Assembly: GCF_047238105.1 (NCBI RefSeq) | Contig: NZ_JBDFMD010000001.1 | Location: 4,650,001-4,714,000, forward strand | Reading direction: 5' to 3' | Length of the DNA: 64,000 nt | DNA from: Paenibacillus_D sp047238105 | GTDB taxonomy: Bacteria; Bacillota; Bacilli; Paenibacillales; Paenibacillaceae | Part shown: piece by piece, positions 1 through 7,543 of the stretch | How the letters are laid out: every line of letters begins with the position of its first letter | How positions within the stretch are numbered: the stretch's first letter is position 1 | Position numbers and translations under genes: made by a program | Notes under the pieces: generated by a model | What the model was told of the DNA's origin: nothing | What the model saw: the letters and a program-made list of their open reading frames with translations, nothing else | Databases searched by the model: none

Positions 1-54
1 GGATACGACAAAAAACTCGACGGGCCGGACCGGCCTTCGGTATAAAGGAAGGGA

Positions 55-99
55 TGTCCCTGCGCAGCACTAGTCGTTGCTGCGCAGGGACATTTTTTT
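55..99 (+). terminator. Rho-independent terminator of an upstream gene
   Basis: A perfect 15-bp stem (tgtccctgcgcagca at 55-69 with its complement at 78-92) and an 8-nt loop are followed by seven T residues at 93-99. It ends a gene lying to the left of the window. Bases 1-54 contain no gene I can support. Confidence 0.9.
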
Positions 100-126
100 G
101 ACCTGATTATCTAGGAAGAGTATAAT
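98..126 (+). promoter_or_regulatory. SigmaA-type promoter of the bacilliredoxin gene
   Basis: TTGACC at 98-103 and a perfect TATAAT at 121-126 are separated by exactly 17 bp. The -35 box shares bases with the T-run of the preceding terminator, so termination and initiation sites are packed together. Transcription would start near 133, about 30 nt before the gene. Confidence 0.8.
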
Positions 127-162
127 AGTAGCAAAATAAAGATAGTCAAGGAGTGAGTCCAG

Positions 163-597
163 ATGTCAATGTCATTCGAACGATACATGGTCGACATGGT
201 GCAGCCGATGCGCGACGATCTTACACGTATAGGCATGAAAGAGCTGCGGACGGCCGAGGAAGTCGAAGCCGAGCTGCCGACAGCCAAAGGAACAGCGCTG
301 CTTGTCGTCAATTCCGTGTGCGGATGCGCTGCAGGCCAGTGCCGTCCGGGAGTGGCCGAGGCGCTGCAGCACGCCGTGACGCCGGACCATCTGTTCACAG
401 TGTTTGCCGGCCAAGATAAGGAAGCCACTGCCAAGGCACGCGAGTATCTCGCGCCATACCCGCCGTCCTCCCCATCCATCGCGCTGATGAAGGATGGCGA
501 GCTGGTTCACTTCATCGAACGCCACCAAATCGAGAATCGGTCCGCAGCCGAGATCGCCGCAGATCTGACTGCTGCGTTCGATCGGTTCTGCAGCTGA
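163..597 (+). CDS. Bacilliredoxin, BrxA/BrxB family
   Basis: This 144-residue thioredoxin-fold protein matches the BrxA/BrxB (YphP/YqiW) family in length and motif. These proteins remove bacillithiol from S-bacillithiolated cytosolic proteins. The family's CGC active site is at residues 53-55 in the context NSVCGCAAGQC, with a third Cys at 60. The start is the ATG at 163, nine bases after AAGGAG (148-153); a second in-frame ATG at 169 is too far from that site. A strong promoter lies just upstream and nadE begins 4 bp after the stop, so the two are probably co-transcribed. I cannot tell whether it is BrxA or BrxB. Confidence 0.9.
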   Translation: MSMSFERYMVDMVQPMRDDLTRIGMKELRTAEEVEAELPTAKGTALLVVNSVCGCAAGQCRPGVAEALQHAVTPDHLFTVFAGQDKEATAKAREYLAPYPPSSPSIALMKDGELVHFIERHQIENRSAAEIAADLTAAFDRFCS

Positions 598-601
598 GCC
601 T

Positions 602-1411
602 ATGAATCTGCAGCAGGAGATTATCCGGCGGTTAGGCGTGAAACCGCACATCGACGTGCAGGAAGAGATCCGCAAGCGGGTTGATTTTCTGAAAAGCTAT
701 GTGAAGGAAGCTGGCTCCTCTGGACTGCTAATCGCGATCAGCGGCGGGATCGACAGCGCTGTGGCCGCAGGCCTGTGCAAGCAAGCTACCGATGAGCTGG
801 CAGCCGAGAGCGGGCAACCGTATATGACGTTAGGCGTGTTCCAGCCCTATGGTCAGCAGGAGGATATCGAAGACAGCTATGCTGTAGCCAAAGCCTTCAA
901 TCTTGAGCATACGGTGGAGACCAATATCGAAGATACGGTGACAGAGGTTGCCCTCGAGGTGGAACAGGGCTTCAAAGCGCTCGGCATCCACCGCCACATC
1001 AGCCGAGGCGGCAAGGGCAATGTCAAAGCCCGGTCGCGAATGGTGATCCAATACGCCCTTGCCTTCGATCTGAACCTGATCGTGGTCGGTACCGACCATG
1101 CCTCGGAAGCTGTCACAGGCTTCTACACGAAGTGGGGCGACGGGGCAGTCGATATTACGCCGCTCGCCTCGCTGAACAAGCGGCAGGTGCGTCTCCTGGC
1201 TGCAGAGCTGGGCGTGCCCGACACCGTTCTGCATAAGGCGCCAAGCGCAGGCTTGTGGGAAGGGCAGACCGACGAGGCCGAGCTGGGCATTACGTATGAG
1301 CATAACAGCGATTTTCTCGAAGGGAAGGAAGTTCCCGCAGACATCCGGGAAAAGCTGGAGCAGCACTATCTGAGAACGGAGCACAAACGTTCTCCGATTC
1401 CCGGGATCTGA
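602..1411 (+). CDS. nadE: NH3-dependent NAD+ synthetase
   Basis: NadE makes NAD+ from nicotinic acid adenine dinucleotide, ATP and ammonia in the cytosol. The 269-residue product has the short, glutaminase-free length of the bacterial ammonia-dependent form. The PP-loop motif SGGIDSAV begins at Ser47, and later blocks NVKARSRMVIQYALA, VGTDHASEAVTGFYTKWGDG and KAPSAGLWEGQTDE are characteristic of the family. It begins 4 bp after the bacilliredoxin stop with only a weak ribosome site, suggesting translational coupling. A terminator follows directly at 1420-1445. Confidence 0.95.
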   Translation: MNLQQEIIRRLGVKPHIDVQEEIRKRVDFLKSYVKEAGSSGLLIAISGGIDSAVAAGLCKQATDELAAESGQPYMTLGVFQPYGQQEDIEDSYAVAKAFNLEHTVETNIEDTVTEVALEVEQGFKALGIHRHISRGGKGNVKARSRMVIQYALAFDLNLIVVGTDHASEAVTGFYTKWGDGAVDITPLASLNKRQVRLLAAELGVPDTVLHKAPSAGLWEGQTDEAELGITYEHNSDFLEGKEVPADIREKLEQHYLRTEHKRSPIPGI

Positions 1412-1419
1412 CCCGGCGG

Positions 1420-1445
1420 CCCCCCGTCAATAAGCGGGGGGTTTT
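1420..1445 (+). terminator. Rho-independent terminator after nadE
   Basis: A GC stem (ccccccg at 1420-1426 with cgggggg at 1435-1441) is followed by TTTT. It lies 9 bp after the nadE stop and 28 bp before acpS. Confidence 0.75.
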
Positions 1446-1468
1446 GAGTGTAGAAGAGGAGGACGCGG

Positions 1469-1885
1469 ATGATTATCGGAATCGGTCATGACCTGGTGGA
1501 GCTCGAGCGGGTCCGGCGGATCCTGGATGGCCAAACGGCTGAGCGGTTCCTGGAGAAGATGCTGACGCCAGCAGAACGGCAGCTGTTGTCGGGCAAAGGA
1601 ATGAGAAGCGCCGAATATACAGCTGGCCGGTTCGCCGCCAAGGAAGCTGTCGTCAAGGCGCTGGGCTGCGGGATCGGCGGCACCGTCGGCCTGCTTGATA
1701 TCGAGGTGCTGCCGGATGCGTCCGGCAGACCGGTGTGCTCTCTGACGGGTGAGGCGTGGCAGCGGCTGGGCCTGTCTCCTGATGAGGTCAAGCTGCACGT
1801 CAGTATAACCCATGAGCGTTCGCTTGCTTCCGCGTATGCGGTAGCCGAACGGATCGCCGGCTACGCGGGGGAGCCTGTATGCTGA
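1469..1885 (+). CDS. acpS: Holo-[acyl-carrier-protein] synthase
   Basis: AcpS transfers 4'-phosphopantetheine from CoA to acyl carrier protein, activating it for fatty acid synthesis. The 138-residue product has the family signatures: N-terminal IIGIGHDLVELERV with the Mg-binding Asp8, and FAAKEAVVKALG with its catalytic Glu near residue 58. The C-terminal VSITHERSLASAYAV strand is also typical. The ATG at 1469 follows AGGAGG with good spacing. The gene is slightly longer than usual (about 120 residues). It sits between a terminator and a convergent cytochrome gene, so it may be a single-gene unit or be read through from nadE. Confidence 0.93.
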   Translation: MIIGIGHDLVELERVRRILDGQTAERFLEKMLTPAERQLLSGKGMRSAEYTAGRFAAKEAVVKALGCGIGGTVGLLDIEVLPDASGRPVCSLTGEAWQRLGLSPDEVKLHVSITHERSLASAYAVAERIAGYAGEPVC

Positions 1886-1928
1886 CGGCTGCTTCCTCCC
1901 GGTGTGCATCCGATTCGCCGAGGAGAAG

Positions 1929-2282
1929 CTAGCGTTTCGCTGCCAGCCAGTCTGCCAGCTGCTCGATCTCCTCAGCCGTCAAGGTATCCTCAAAGGGCGG
2001 CATCAGAGAGCCGCCGGAGGTGATCCTGGCGGTTATTTGCTCTTTGCTCAGCCGCTGCCCCACCTTCTGCAGATTGGACTGATCACCCATCCGTCCCTGC
2101 AGCTCCGTACCGTGACAGTTCAAGCATCTGTTGCGGTAGAGCTGCACGGTCTCGGACGGCCCGCTGAGCGGGGAGCCGCCGCCGCCGCAAGCGCTCAGCA
2201 GAAAGCAGCCCGCCATGGCCAGCAGCAATGCAGCCCTTCGTGCCCCTGCCGGCTGGTTCCTTTGGTCCATATCTCCTCTCAT
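1929..2282 (-). CDS. Membrane-anchored c-type cytochrome (lipoprotein)
   Basis: This 117-residue protein has a lipoprotein signal peptide ending in the lipobox LLSAC (Cys32), then one cytochrome c domain. Heme attachment is CLNCH (Cys53, Cys56, His57) and the likely axial Met is Met94 in LMPPF. It is expected to sit outside the membrane carrying electrons toward a terminal oxidase, like the small cytochromes c550/c551 of Bacillus. The open frame extends further upstream, but the ATG at 2282 (preceded by GGGAGG) or that at 2270 (preceded by AGAGGAG) gives a normal signal peptide. It converges on acpS and is divergent from the AraC gene. Confidence 0.88.
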   Translation of the reverse strand: MRGDMDQRNQPAGARRAALLLAMAGCFLLSACGGGGSPLSGPSETVQLYRNRCLNCHGTELQGRMGDQSNLQKVGQRLSKEQITARITSGGSLMPPFEDTLTAEEIEQLADWLAAKR

Positions 2283-2291
2283 AACCTCCCA

Positions 2292-2320
2292 TTTCAATTT
2301 ATGGATAGAATGCGTATAAT
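2292..2320 (+). promoter_or_regulatory. Probable promoter of the AraC-type regulator
   Basis: A perfect TATAAT at 2315-2320 lies 17 bp after a weak TTTCAA box at 2292-2297. The start of transcription would be about 45 bp before the ATG at 2372. The region is shared with the divergent cytochrome gene. Confidence 0.5.
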
Positions 2321-2371
2321 ATAAACTTGGCCCAGGTGTGCGGCCACAATCTCGTAAACACAGGAGTCCCA

Positions 2372-3244
2372 ATGAATATCGCGTATACACACATCATACA
2401 GAGTTATCTTCAACATATTCAAGCGGAAGTTTCTATGACGGGTTACTGCGAATGCGAAGCGGGCTGGGAGGAGAGTCTGGTGCCGGAAGGCTTCAGATTT
2501 GCCTTGGTCCGGGGCGGGCGCGCACTCATCGAGACGGAAGAGTCGAGCTATGAGGCCGAAGCAGGAGACCTTATCCTGTTCCCGGCGGGTATCGCTTACA
2601 AGCTGAACCATCTGAGCGGACAACTGACCGTTCGATGGTGCCAATTCCGTGCCAATCTGGCAGAGAGCAAGCTGTTTGAGCTGCTGCAGCTGCCTCTGAT
2701 TGTCCAGGTCGAACGGGCCGGGGATGTAGAGGTGCTGCTCAGACGAATGGCGATCGCCGAGCAGGAACAGGCGTTGACGAGCCGGCTGAAGCTCAAGGCT
2801 GCCTTGCTTGAGCTCATCTCATGCTATCTGGACCATTGCAAACTGGATGATTCGTCCCTCAGCAGCCTGGAACCGTTTGCCAAGCTCGGGCCGGTGCTCG
2901 ACTATATCGAGGCGAATCTGGACAGGACGGTGGGAGTAGAGGAATTGGCGGGCATCGCCTTTATGCACCCCAACTATTTTATCGAGCTGTTCCGGAGCCT
3001 GATCGGCGAATCGCCGATTCATTATGTCAACCGCCGCAAGCTGGAGTACGCCAAGCGTCGCCTGGAGAAGACGGAAGAGCAGGTAGCGCAGATCGCTTCA
3101 CGGATCGGCATGCAAAATCACTACCTCTCTCGCATGTTCAGACAGTACTGCGGTCTGTCGCCCAGCCAGTACCGCAAAAAATACCGTGCAGCCGACAAAT
3201 GGCGGCCGTCGCAGCCAACGGAGAAAGCGAGGGACCTTACATGA
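2372..3244 (+). CDS. AraC-family transcriptional regulator with N-terminal cupin-like domain
   Basis: The 290-residue product has an N-terminal effector domain (roughly residues 20-130, with the cupin-like run EAEAGDLILFPAGIAYKL) and a C-terminal double helix-turn-helix (roughly 190-280). The latter carries VEELAGIAFMHPNYFIELF and the AraC signature around QIASRIGMQNHYLSRMFRQY. The ligand is unknown. The start is the ATG at 2372, five bases after AGGAG; an earlier in-frame ATG at 2327 has no ribosome site. Its TGA overlaps the mutY ATG (ATGA at 3241-3244), so both are translated from one message. That pairing gives no clear clue to the regulon. Confidence 0.88.
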   Translation: MNIAYTHIIQSYLQHIQAEVSMTGYCECEAGWEESLVPEGFRFALVRGGRALIETEESSYEAEAGDLILFPAGIAYKLNHLSGQLTVRWCQFRANLAESKLFELLQLPLIVQVERAGDVEVLLRRMAIAEQEQALTSRLKLKAALLELISCYLDHCKLDDSSLSSLEPFAKLGPVLDYIEANLDRTVGVEELAGIAFMHPNYFIELFRSLIGESPIHYVNRRKLEYAKRRLEKTEEQVAQIASRIGMQNHYLSRMFRQYCGLSPSQYRKKYRAADKWRPSQPTEKARDLT

Positions 3245-4581
3245 CAGTGGACGCCCAAGCCTTTTTTAGCCGGGAACTCCTCGCCTGGTATCGAGCCAAC
3301 AAACGGGATCTCCCTTGGCGCAGGAGCAGAGATGCCTATCGAATCTGGGTATCGGAGATTATGTTGCAACAGACCAGGGTCGATACAGTTATCCCTTATT
3401 ACAACCGGTTTATGGACAAATTCCCCACAATCGGGGCGCTGGCGGAAGCGCCCGAGGAAGAGGTGCTCAAGTGCTGGGAAGGACTGGGCTATTACTCGCG
3501 GGCCCGCAATCTCCAGGCTGGCGCCAGGCAGGTCATGCAGCTTCACGGCGGCTCGGTTCCGGATGATGCGGACGCTGTGGCAGCGCTAAAAGGCGTCGGC
3601 CCCTATACCCGCGGAGCGATCATGAGCATCGCCTTCAATCGGCCGGAGCCGGCCGTCGACGGCAACGTGATGCGTGTGCTGTCGCGGTATATGTGCCTGG
3701 AGGATGATATCGCCAAGAGCAGCACAAGAGTAAAAACGGAGATTCTGGCCAAGTCGCTTATTCCGGAAGGAGCGGCCGGGGATTTCAATCAGGGGCTGAT
3801 GGAGCTGGGCGCACTCATCTGCACCCCCAAGTCGCCGGGTTGCCTGATCTGTCCGGTGATGGAGCATTGCGCCGGCCGGTTGGCCGGCCGGGAGAAGGAG
3901 CTGCCGATCAAGACCAAGGCCAAGCCGCCGAGACCGGAGCTGCGGCTCGCGGCGCTGATCGAAGGCAGCGGCGAGCAGGCGGGCCGCATCCTTGTGCGCC
4001 AGCGTCCGGATACGGGCTTGCTGGCGAGGATGTGGGAGCTGCCGCACATCCATGCAGATGGCGGCGAGTCCGCCCCAGGGAAGCGCATGCGGAGCAGGCC
4101 GGGTGCTGGCGCTGCAGCGGCTGCAGCGGCTGCTGCCGCCTGGGAAGCTGGCGCGGGCTGGGCTTGGGAAGCGACGGGGGACGGCAAGACGGGCGACACC
4201 GTCGCCGTCGCCGAGTCGCTTCAATCCGTCCAGATGGATGAACTCAGCCGCCGGCTGGCCGCGGAGACGTCGGTGCTCGTCCGGCCGCGGAGCTGGTGGA
4301 TGGAGGCCGATCACGTGTTCAGTCATATCGTCTGGAAGGTGCAAGTGTATCTGGCCGACTACGGCTTCGTGCTGAGCGAGAAGGAGCGGCAGCAGAGCGG
4401 AGCGGATGCTCTGCAGGCAGCCGAGACTGCAGCTCTGTATACCGCTGGCGCGAGCGAAGGGACGCTCCCGCCGGGCTACCGCTGGATCGGTCCGGAGGAG
4501 ATGGAGACGCTGGCTTTCCCCAATGTGTTCTTGCGTATCCTGCGCGCCTACTGGCAGCAGCGGGAGGACATCCAATCCTAG
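3241..4581 (+). CDS. mutY: A/G-specific adenine glycosylase
   Basis: MutY removes adenine mispaired with 8-oxoguanine. The 446-residue product shows the helix-hairpin-helix LKGVGPYTRGAIMSIAF with the catalytic Asp in EPAVDGNVMRVLSR. A 4Fe-4S loop follows (Cys-X6-Cys-X2-Cys-X5-Cys in CTPKSPGCLICPVMEHC, about residue 193 onward), then a C-terminal MutT-like domain for 8-oxoG recognition. Between the last two domains lies a non-family Ala/Gly-rich stretch including ten consecutive alanines (bases about 4080-4200), which makes the protein longer than typical MutY (about 350-370 residues). The ATG at 3241 overlaps the upstream regulator stop. Confidence 0.95.
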   Translation: MTVDAQAFFSRELLAWYRANKRDLPWRRSRDAYRIWVSEIMLQQTRVDTVIPYYNRFMDKFPTIGALAEAPEEEVLKCWEGLGYYSRARNLQAGARQVMQLHGGSVPDDADAVAALKGVGPYTRGAIMSIAFNRPEPAVDGNVMRVLSRYMCLEDDIAKSSTRVKTEILAKSLIPEGAAGDFNQGLMELGALICTPKSPGCLICPVMEHCAGRLAGREKELPIKTKAKPPRPELRLAALIEGSGEQAGRILVRQRPDTGLLARMWELPHIHADGGESAPGKRMRSRPGAGAAAAAAAAAAWEAGAGWAWEATGDGKTGDTVAVAESLQSVQMDELSRRLAAETSVLVRPRSWWMEADHVFSHIVWKVQVYLADYGFVLSEKERQQSGADALQAAETAALYTAGASEGTLPPGYRWIGPEEMETLAFPNVFLRILRAYWQQREDIQS

Positions 4582-4589
4582 CCATTACA

Positions 4590-4623
4590 AAAAAGCCGTT
4601 CGCAAAAGTGCTGCGAACGGCTT
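4590..4623 (-). terminator. Terminator, oriented for sodA
   Basis: A perfect 12-bp stem (aagccgttcgca at 4593-4604 with its complement at 4612-4623) is flanked at its left by an A-run, which is a T-run on the minus strand. It therefore ends sodA transcription about 115 bp past its stop. It also lies 8 bp after mutY and could act for both converging genes. Confidence 0.8.
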
Positions 4624-4624
4624 A

Positions 4625-4730
4625 ACTTCGATGAAAAATCTCCACTGTGTGGGGATGGTTTTAAAAAGGTTTCCCGGGGCCCCCGCAAAGTATCTGACGA
4701 TGCTTCGAAGAAAGACTTCACTTTGTGGGG
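4625..4730. repeat. Structured repeat in the sodA 3' region
   Basis: Two degenerate direct copies, each starting CTTCGA and ending GTGGGGA, lie at about 4625-4655 and 4702-4731. The second copy also pairs with an inverted segment: CCCCGCAAAGT (4681-4691) is complementary to ACTTTGTGGGG (4720-4730) with one G-T wobble. This could form a stem-loop just past the sodA stop at 4737, between the gene and its terminator. Confidence 0.5.
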
Positions 4731-4736
4731 AATTAC

Positions 4737-5348
4737 TTACAGTGCAGCCTCGTAACGTTTGCCGACTTCTTCCCAGTTGACCACGTTCCAGAATGCAGCG
4801 ATGTAGTCCGGGCGCTTGTTCTGGTACTTCAGATAATAAGCATGCTCCCATACGTCCAGACCGAGGATCGGCGTGTCGCCTTCCATGATCGGGCTGTCCT
4901 GATTAGGCAGGCTGTATACTTTGAGCTTGCCGTCTTTGGATACGGCCAGCCAAGCCCAGCCGCTGCCGAAGCGGGTAGCGCCGGCTTTGGCGAAATCTTC
5001 CTTGAACTTGTCGAATCCGCCCAGCTCGCTCTCGATGGCGCTGGCCAGCTTGCCGGATGGCGCGCCGCCGCCGTTTGGTCCGATGGTCTCCCAGAACAGG
5101 CTGTGGTTGGCATGACCGCCGCCGTTGTTGCGTACAGCGGTACGGATGCTCTCAGGCACGCTGTTCAGATCGGAGATCAGATCTTCTACGGACTTGCCTT
5201 GCAGCTCAGGAGCGGACTCCAGGGCAGCATTGAGGTTAGTCACATATGTGTTGTGATGACGGTCGTGATGGATCATCATGGTGGTTTCGTCAAAATGCGG
5301 TTCCAGTGCGTTGTTGGCATACGGCAGTGCTGGCAATTCATGAGCCAT
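4737..5348 (-). CDS. sodA: Superoxide dismutase, Mn/Fe family
   Basis: This 203-residue enzyme converts superoxide to peroxide and oxygen in the cytosol. The four metal ligands are visible: His in MIHHDRHHNTYV, His in NHSLFWETIGP, and Asp and His in LDVWEHAYYLKYQNKR. The GGHANHSLFWE and GSGWAWLAV contexts suit a manganese enzyme, though metal choice cannot be proved here. The ATG at 5348 follows GGGAGG by 10 bases; an upstream in-frame TTG at 5366 precedes the ribosome site and is rejected. A good promoter lies at 5398-5426. A second, longer SOD gene is present at 16689-18029. Confidence 0.95.
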   Translation of the reverse strand: MAHELPALPYANNALEPHFDETTMMIHHDRHHNTYVTNLNAALESAPELQGKSVEDLISDLNSVPESIRTAVRNNGGGHANHSLFWETIGPNGGGAPSGKLASAIESELGGFDKFKEDFAKAGATRFGSGWAWLAVSKDGKLKVYSLPNQDSPIMEGDTPILGLDVWEHAYYLKYQNKRPDYIAAFWNVVNWEEVGKRYEAAL

Positions 5349-5397
5349 AATCGTATTACCTCCCAAATAATAGATATGTAGTCGTCCAAGCCCCTTT

Positions 5398-5426
5398 ATT
5401 ATCGCTTATTCACCTGAATAAATCAA
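5398..5426 (-). promoter_or_regulatory. SigmaA-type promoter of sodA
   Basis: Reading the minus strand, TTGATT (complement of 5421-5426) and GATAAT (complement of 5398-5403) are separated by 17 bp. Transcription would start near 5391, giving a leader of about 43 nt before the ATG at 5348. Confidence 0.7.
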
Positions 5427-5758
5427 CATGAACGTTTGTAAAGTCCGGCCAAGGCACGACTGCGAGTTATTACCCTATATAACATCCTGCAAAACAGACA
5501 CATTTATACATGTAGGTTAAGAGCACGACAAGCTAAATGTCGAAAAATTCAACTATTTTACAAATCATCCTAACTCATACTTGATAGCGATTCCAATAAA
5601 GCGCTTTCTATCACTTCCTTGATTTTCTTGCCGTATTTTAAGATTTTTTTAAGGTTAAAGGAGGAAAAGCGTAGAGTTTTGTCGTATTATTAACAAGATA
5701 CAAACAGAAGCCGCCGTTAATGATATTTCGGCTGCGATGAAAAGGGAGACTCTCATAC
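5427..5758. other. AT-rich intergenic region between sodA and the GNAT gene
   Basis: I see no gene here. It contains a palindromic core AAAGCGCTTT at 5598-5607, which resembles the centre of a CcpA-binding cre site but has mismatches in the outer bases. It also contains an orphan ribosome-site-like AAAGGAGG at 5657-5664 with no usable start codon after it. No convincing promoter for the downstream gene was found. Confidence 0.4.
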
Positions 5759-6181
5759 ATGCATGTTCGTTCTTTTCAATTGTCTGATTATCGTCCGTTG
5801 ACCCGCCTTCTGGAATTGTCGCTCACTGAGGCGTGTTACGAACAGACGATGGAGGCATTCGCCCGCCAGTTGTCATGGGACAGCGAACTGGTGCTGGTAG
5901 CCAGCAAGGATAACGACATTGTAGGCATGATTATTGGTACGATTGATAATAATAAAGGATACTACTATCGCATCGCGGTTCACCCGGATTATCAACGTCA
6001 AGGAATCGGCAAATCACTGATTCAGAGCCTTCGCCAGCGTTTCGAGCAGCGAGGCGTCTCCAAAATTATGATTACAGCGGACGAGCATAACGAACCCATT
6101 CTGTCGATCTACGAATCGATGGGCTTTGCAGCCAAGGATTTTATGAGATCCATCCAAAAGCTAAGCATTGTAGCCGGCTGA
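5759..6181 (+). CDS. GNAT-family N-acetyltransferase
   Basis: The 140-residue product is a single GNAT domain. The acetyl-CoA binding motif A is clear: YRIAVHPDYQRQGIGKSLI, followed by a late strand with YESMGFAAKDF. The substrate cannot be predicted from sequence. The ATG at 5759 is preceded by AAGGGAGA about 11 bases upstream, an acceptable though slightly distant ribosome site. It stands alone after a 410-bp non-coding region and is followed by a DUF402 gene 150 bp downstream. Confidence is high for the family and low for the function. Confidence 0.85.
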   Translation: MHVRSFQLSDYRPLTRLLELSLTEACYEQTMEAFARQLSWDSELVLVASKDNDIVGMIIGTIDNNKGYYYRIAVHPDYQRQGIGKSLIQSLRQRFEQRGVSKIMITADEHNEPILSIYESMGFAAKDFMRSIQKLSIVAG

Positions 6182-6332
6182 GTCGGCGAGAGGTATAGTC
6201 AGATCTGAACAAGCATGTTCCGACGCCAGCTGCATGTGGCCGAAGGGATATGCTTTTCTTAAATTCCAGTCATATCGAAATTACAAGTCGCCTCGTCCCT
6301 GGCGGGCGAAAGTCAAACATAGGGAGTACCCG

Positions 6333-6887
6333 ATGGAACGTTATCTTCGCTGCACCATAAAGAGCTTCAAACATGACGGTCGTCTGCACCGGATGTGGAT
6401 GAACAATCGGCTCGTGCCCGCATCCCTGCTGCAGCCGGAGCACGCCTCGGAATCAATGCTGGTGCTGATCAATGAGCATACGCCGATCCAGGAGGCCAGC
6501 GGCAAAGTATGGATCAGCCGCGTACCGGCGGTCTCTTTCTTCTTGCCTGGCATCTGGTTCAATGTCGTAGCGCTGCTGGAGGACAACGGAGTCCGTTATT
6601 ATTGCAATGTCGCATCCCCGCCTTATCTGTACAGGGATGTCCTGACTTATATCGATTACGATCTCGATGTCATCAAGCTGGCCGACGGCTCGGTCTTCGA
6701 GGTGGACCGGGATGAGTATGAGCAGCACAAGATCGCTTATCGATATTCCCCGCTGGTGGCCCGCAAGGTAGAAGAAGGACTGCGCTTGTTGAATGAGCGG
6801 ATCGCGTGCGCGCAGGCGCCCTTCAATGATACAATAGTGTACGGATACTACAACGCATGGAAGCAACAGCACAATGAAACTAACTAA
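6333..6887 (+). CDS. DUF402 nucleoside di/triphosphate phosphatase (YgaC-like)
   Basis: The 184-residue product resembles B. subtilis YgaC and the Ntdp phosphatases, which hydrolyse nucleoside tri- and diphosphates. Family landmarks are HRMWMNN near the start, WISRVPAVSFFLPGIWFNVVALLE, RYYCNVASPP and the acidic metal-binding run YIDYDLDVIKLADG followed by DRDEYEQHK. The ATG at 6333 follows AGGGAG with 6-base spacing; the longer frame from 6234 lacks a ribosome site. lepB begins 11 bp after the stop and queG 42 bp after that, suggesting one operon. Confidence 0.88.
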   Translation: MERYLRCTIKSFKHDGRLHRMWMNNRLVPASLLQPEHASESMLVLINEHTPIQEASGKVWISRVPAVSFFLPGIWFNVVALLEDNGVRYYCNVASPPYLYRDVLTYIDYDLDVIKLADGSVFEVDRDEYEQHKIAYRYSPLVARKVEEGLRLLNERIACAQAPFNDTIVYGYYNAWKQQHNETN

Positions 6888-6898
6888 CGGGGTGTAGG

Positions 6899-7501
6899 AT
6901 GAGCCGATCACGGATGACTGCAGGAGTACCGCCGCAAGAGCCCAGGCGGAGTCGTGGCGGAGGGCAGCAGCCTGCCCGCTGGATACGCGAGCTGCTGGAT
7001 TGGGGCAAGACACTGGCGGTTGCCTTAATCGTGGTTCTGCTGCTTCATGTTTTCGTCTTTAATCTCTCCACAGTGGAGGGCCAGTCGATGGAGCCTACAC
7101 TGGTAGAGAAGGAATGGCTGTTTGTCAATAAATTTATCTATCTGATCGGCAAGCCCGTGCATGAGGATGTCGTCATCCTCAAGGATCCCGATGCGCTGCC
7201 GGGGGTCAGGGACTACCTGGTCAAACGCATCATCGGTGTGCCCGGCGACCAGATCGAGATAAGAGGTCACCAATTGTACCGCAACGGCGAGCTGATCATC
7301 GAGCGATACACTAATGTCCACATCGATGGACCGGATATGGCTCCGCTGACTGTGGCGGAAGGACAATACTTCGTCATGGGAGACAACCGGCACGAGCGGG
7401 CCAGCCGGGACAGCCGTTCCTTCGGGACAGTCCCTGAGGAAGCGATCCGGGGACGAGCCGATCTTATATTGTGGCCAATCACTCGCATCAACAATTTGTA
7501 A
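6899..7501 (+). CDS. lepB: Type I signal peptidase
   Basis: The 200-residue enzyme cleaves signal peptides at the outer face of the membrane. It has a basic cytoplasmic N-terminus, one transmembrane segment (about residues 38-55) and the Ser-Lys catalytic dyad: Ser63 in GQSMEPTL and Lys109 in YLVKRIIGVPGD. The C-terminal box GDNRHERASRDSRSFG is also present. This single-TM form is like SipS/SipT of Bacillus. It starts 11 bp after the DUF402 gene with the weak GGGGTGTAGG as ribosome site. Confidence 0.95.
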   Translation: MSRSRMTAGVPPQEPRRSRGGGQQPARWIRELLDWGKTLAVALIVVLLLHVFVFNLSTVEGQSMEPTLVEKEWLFVNKFIYLIGKPVHEDVVILKDPDALPGVRDYLVKRIIGVPGDQIEIRGHQLYRNGELIIERYTNVHIDGPDMAPLTVAEGQYFVMGDNRHERASRDSRSFGTVPEEAIRGRADLILWPITRINNL

Positions 7502-7543
7502 CCTGTAACTCCAGCTGCTTATGGGCAAGATTACCGGGGGGGT

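Noticed and set aside
2282..2390. Longer start for the cytochrome c lipoprotein
   Set aside because: The extra 36 residues would destroy a normal lipoprotein signal peptide and overlap the divergent promoter.
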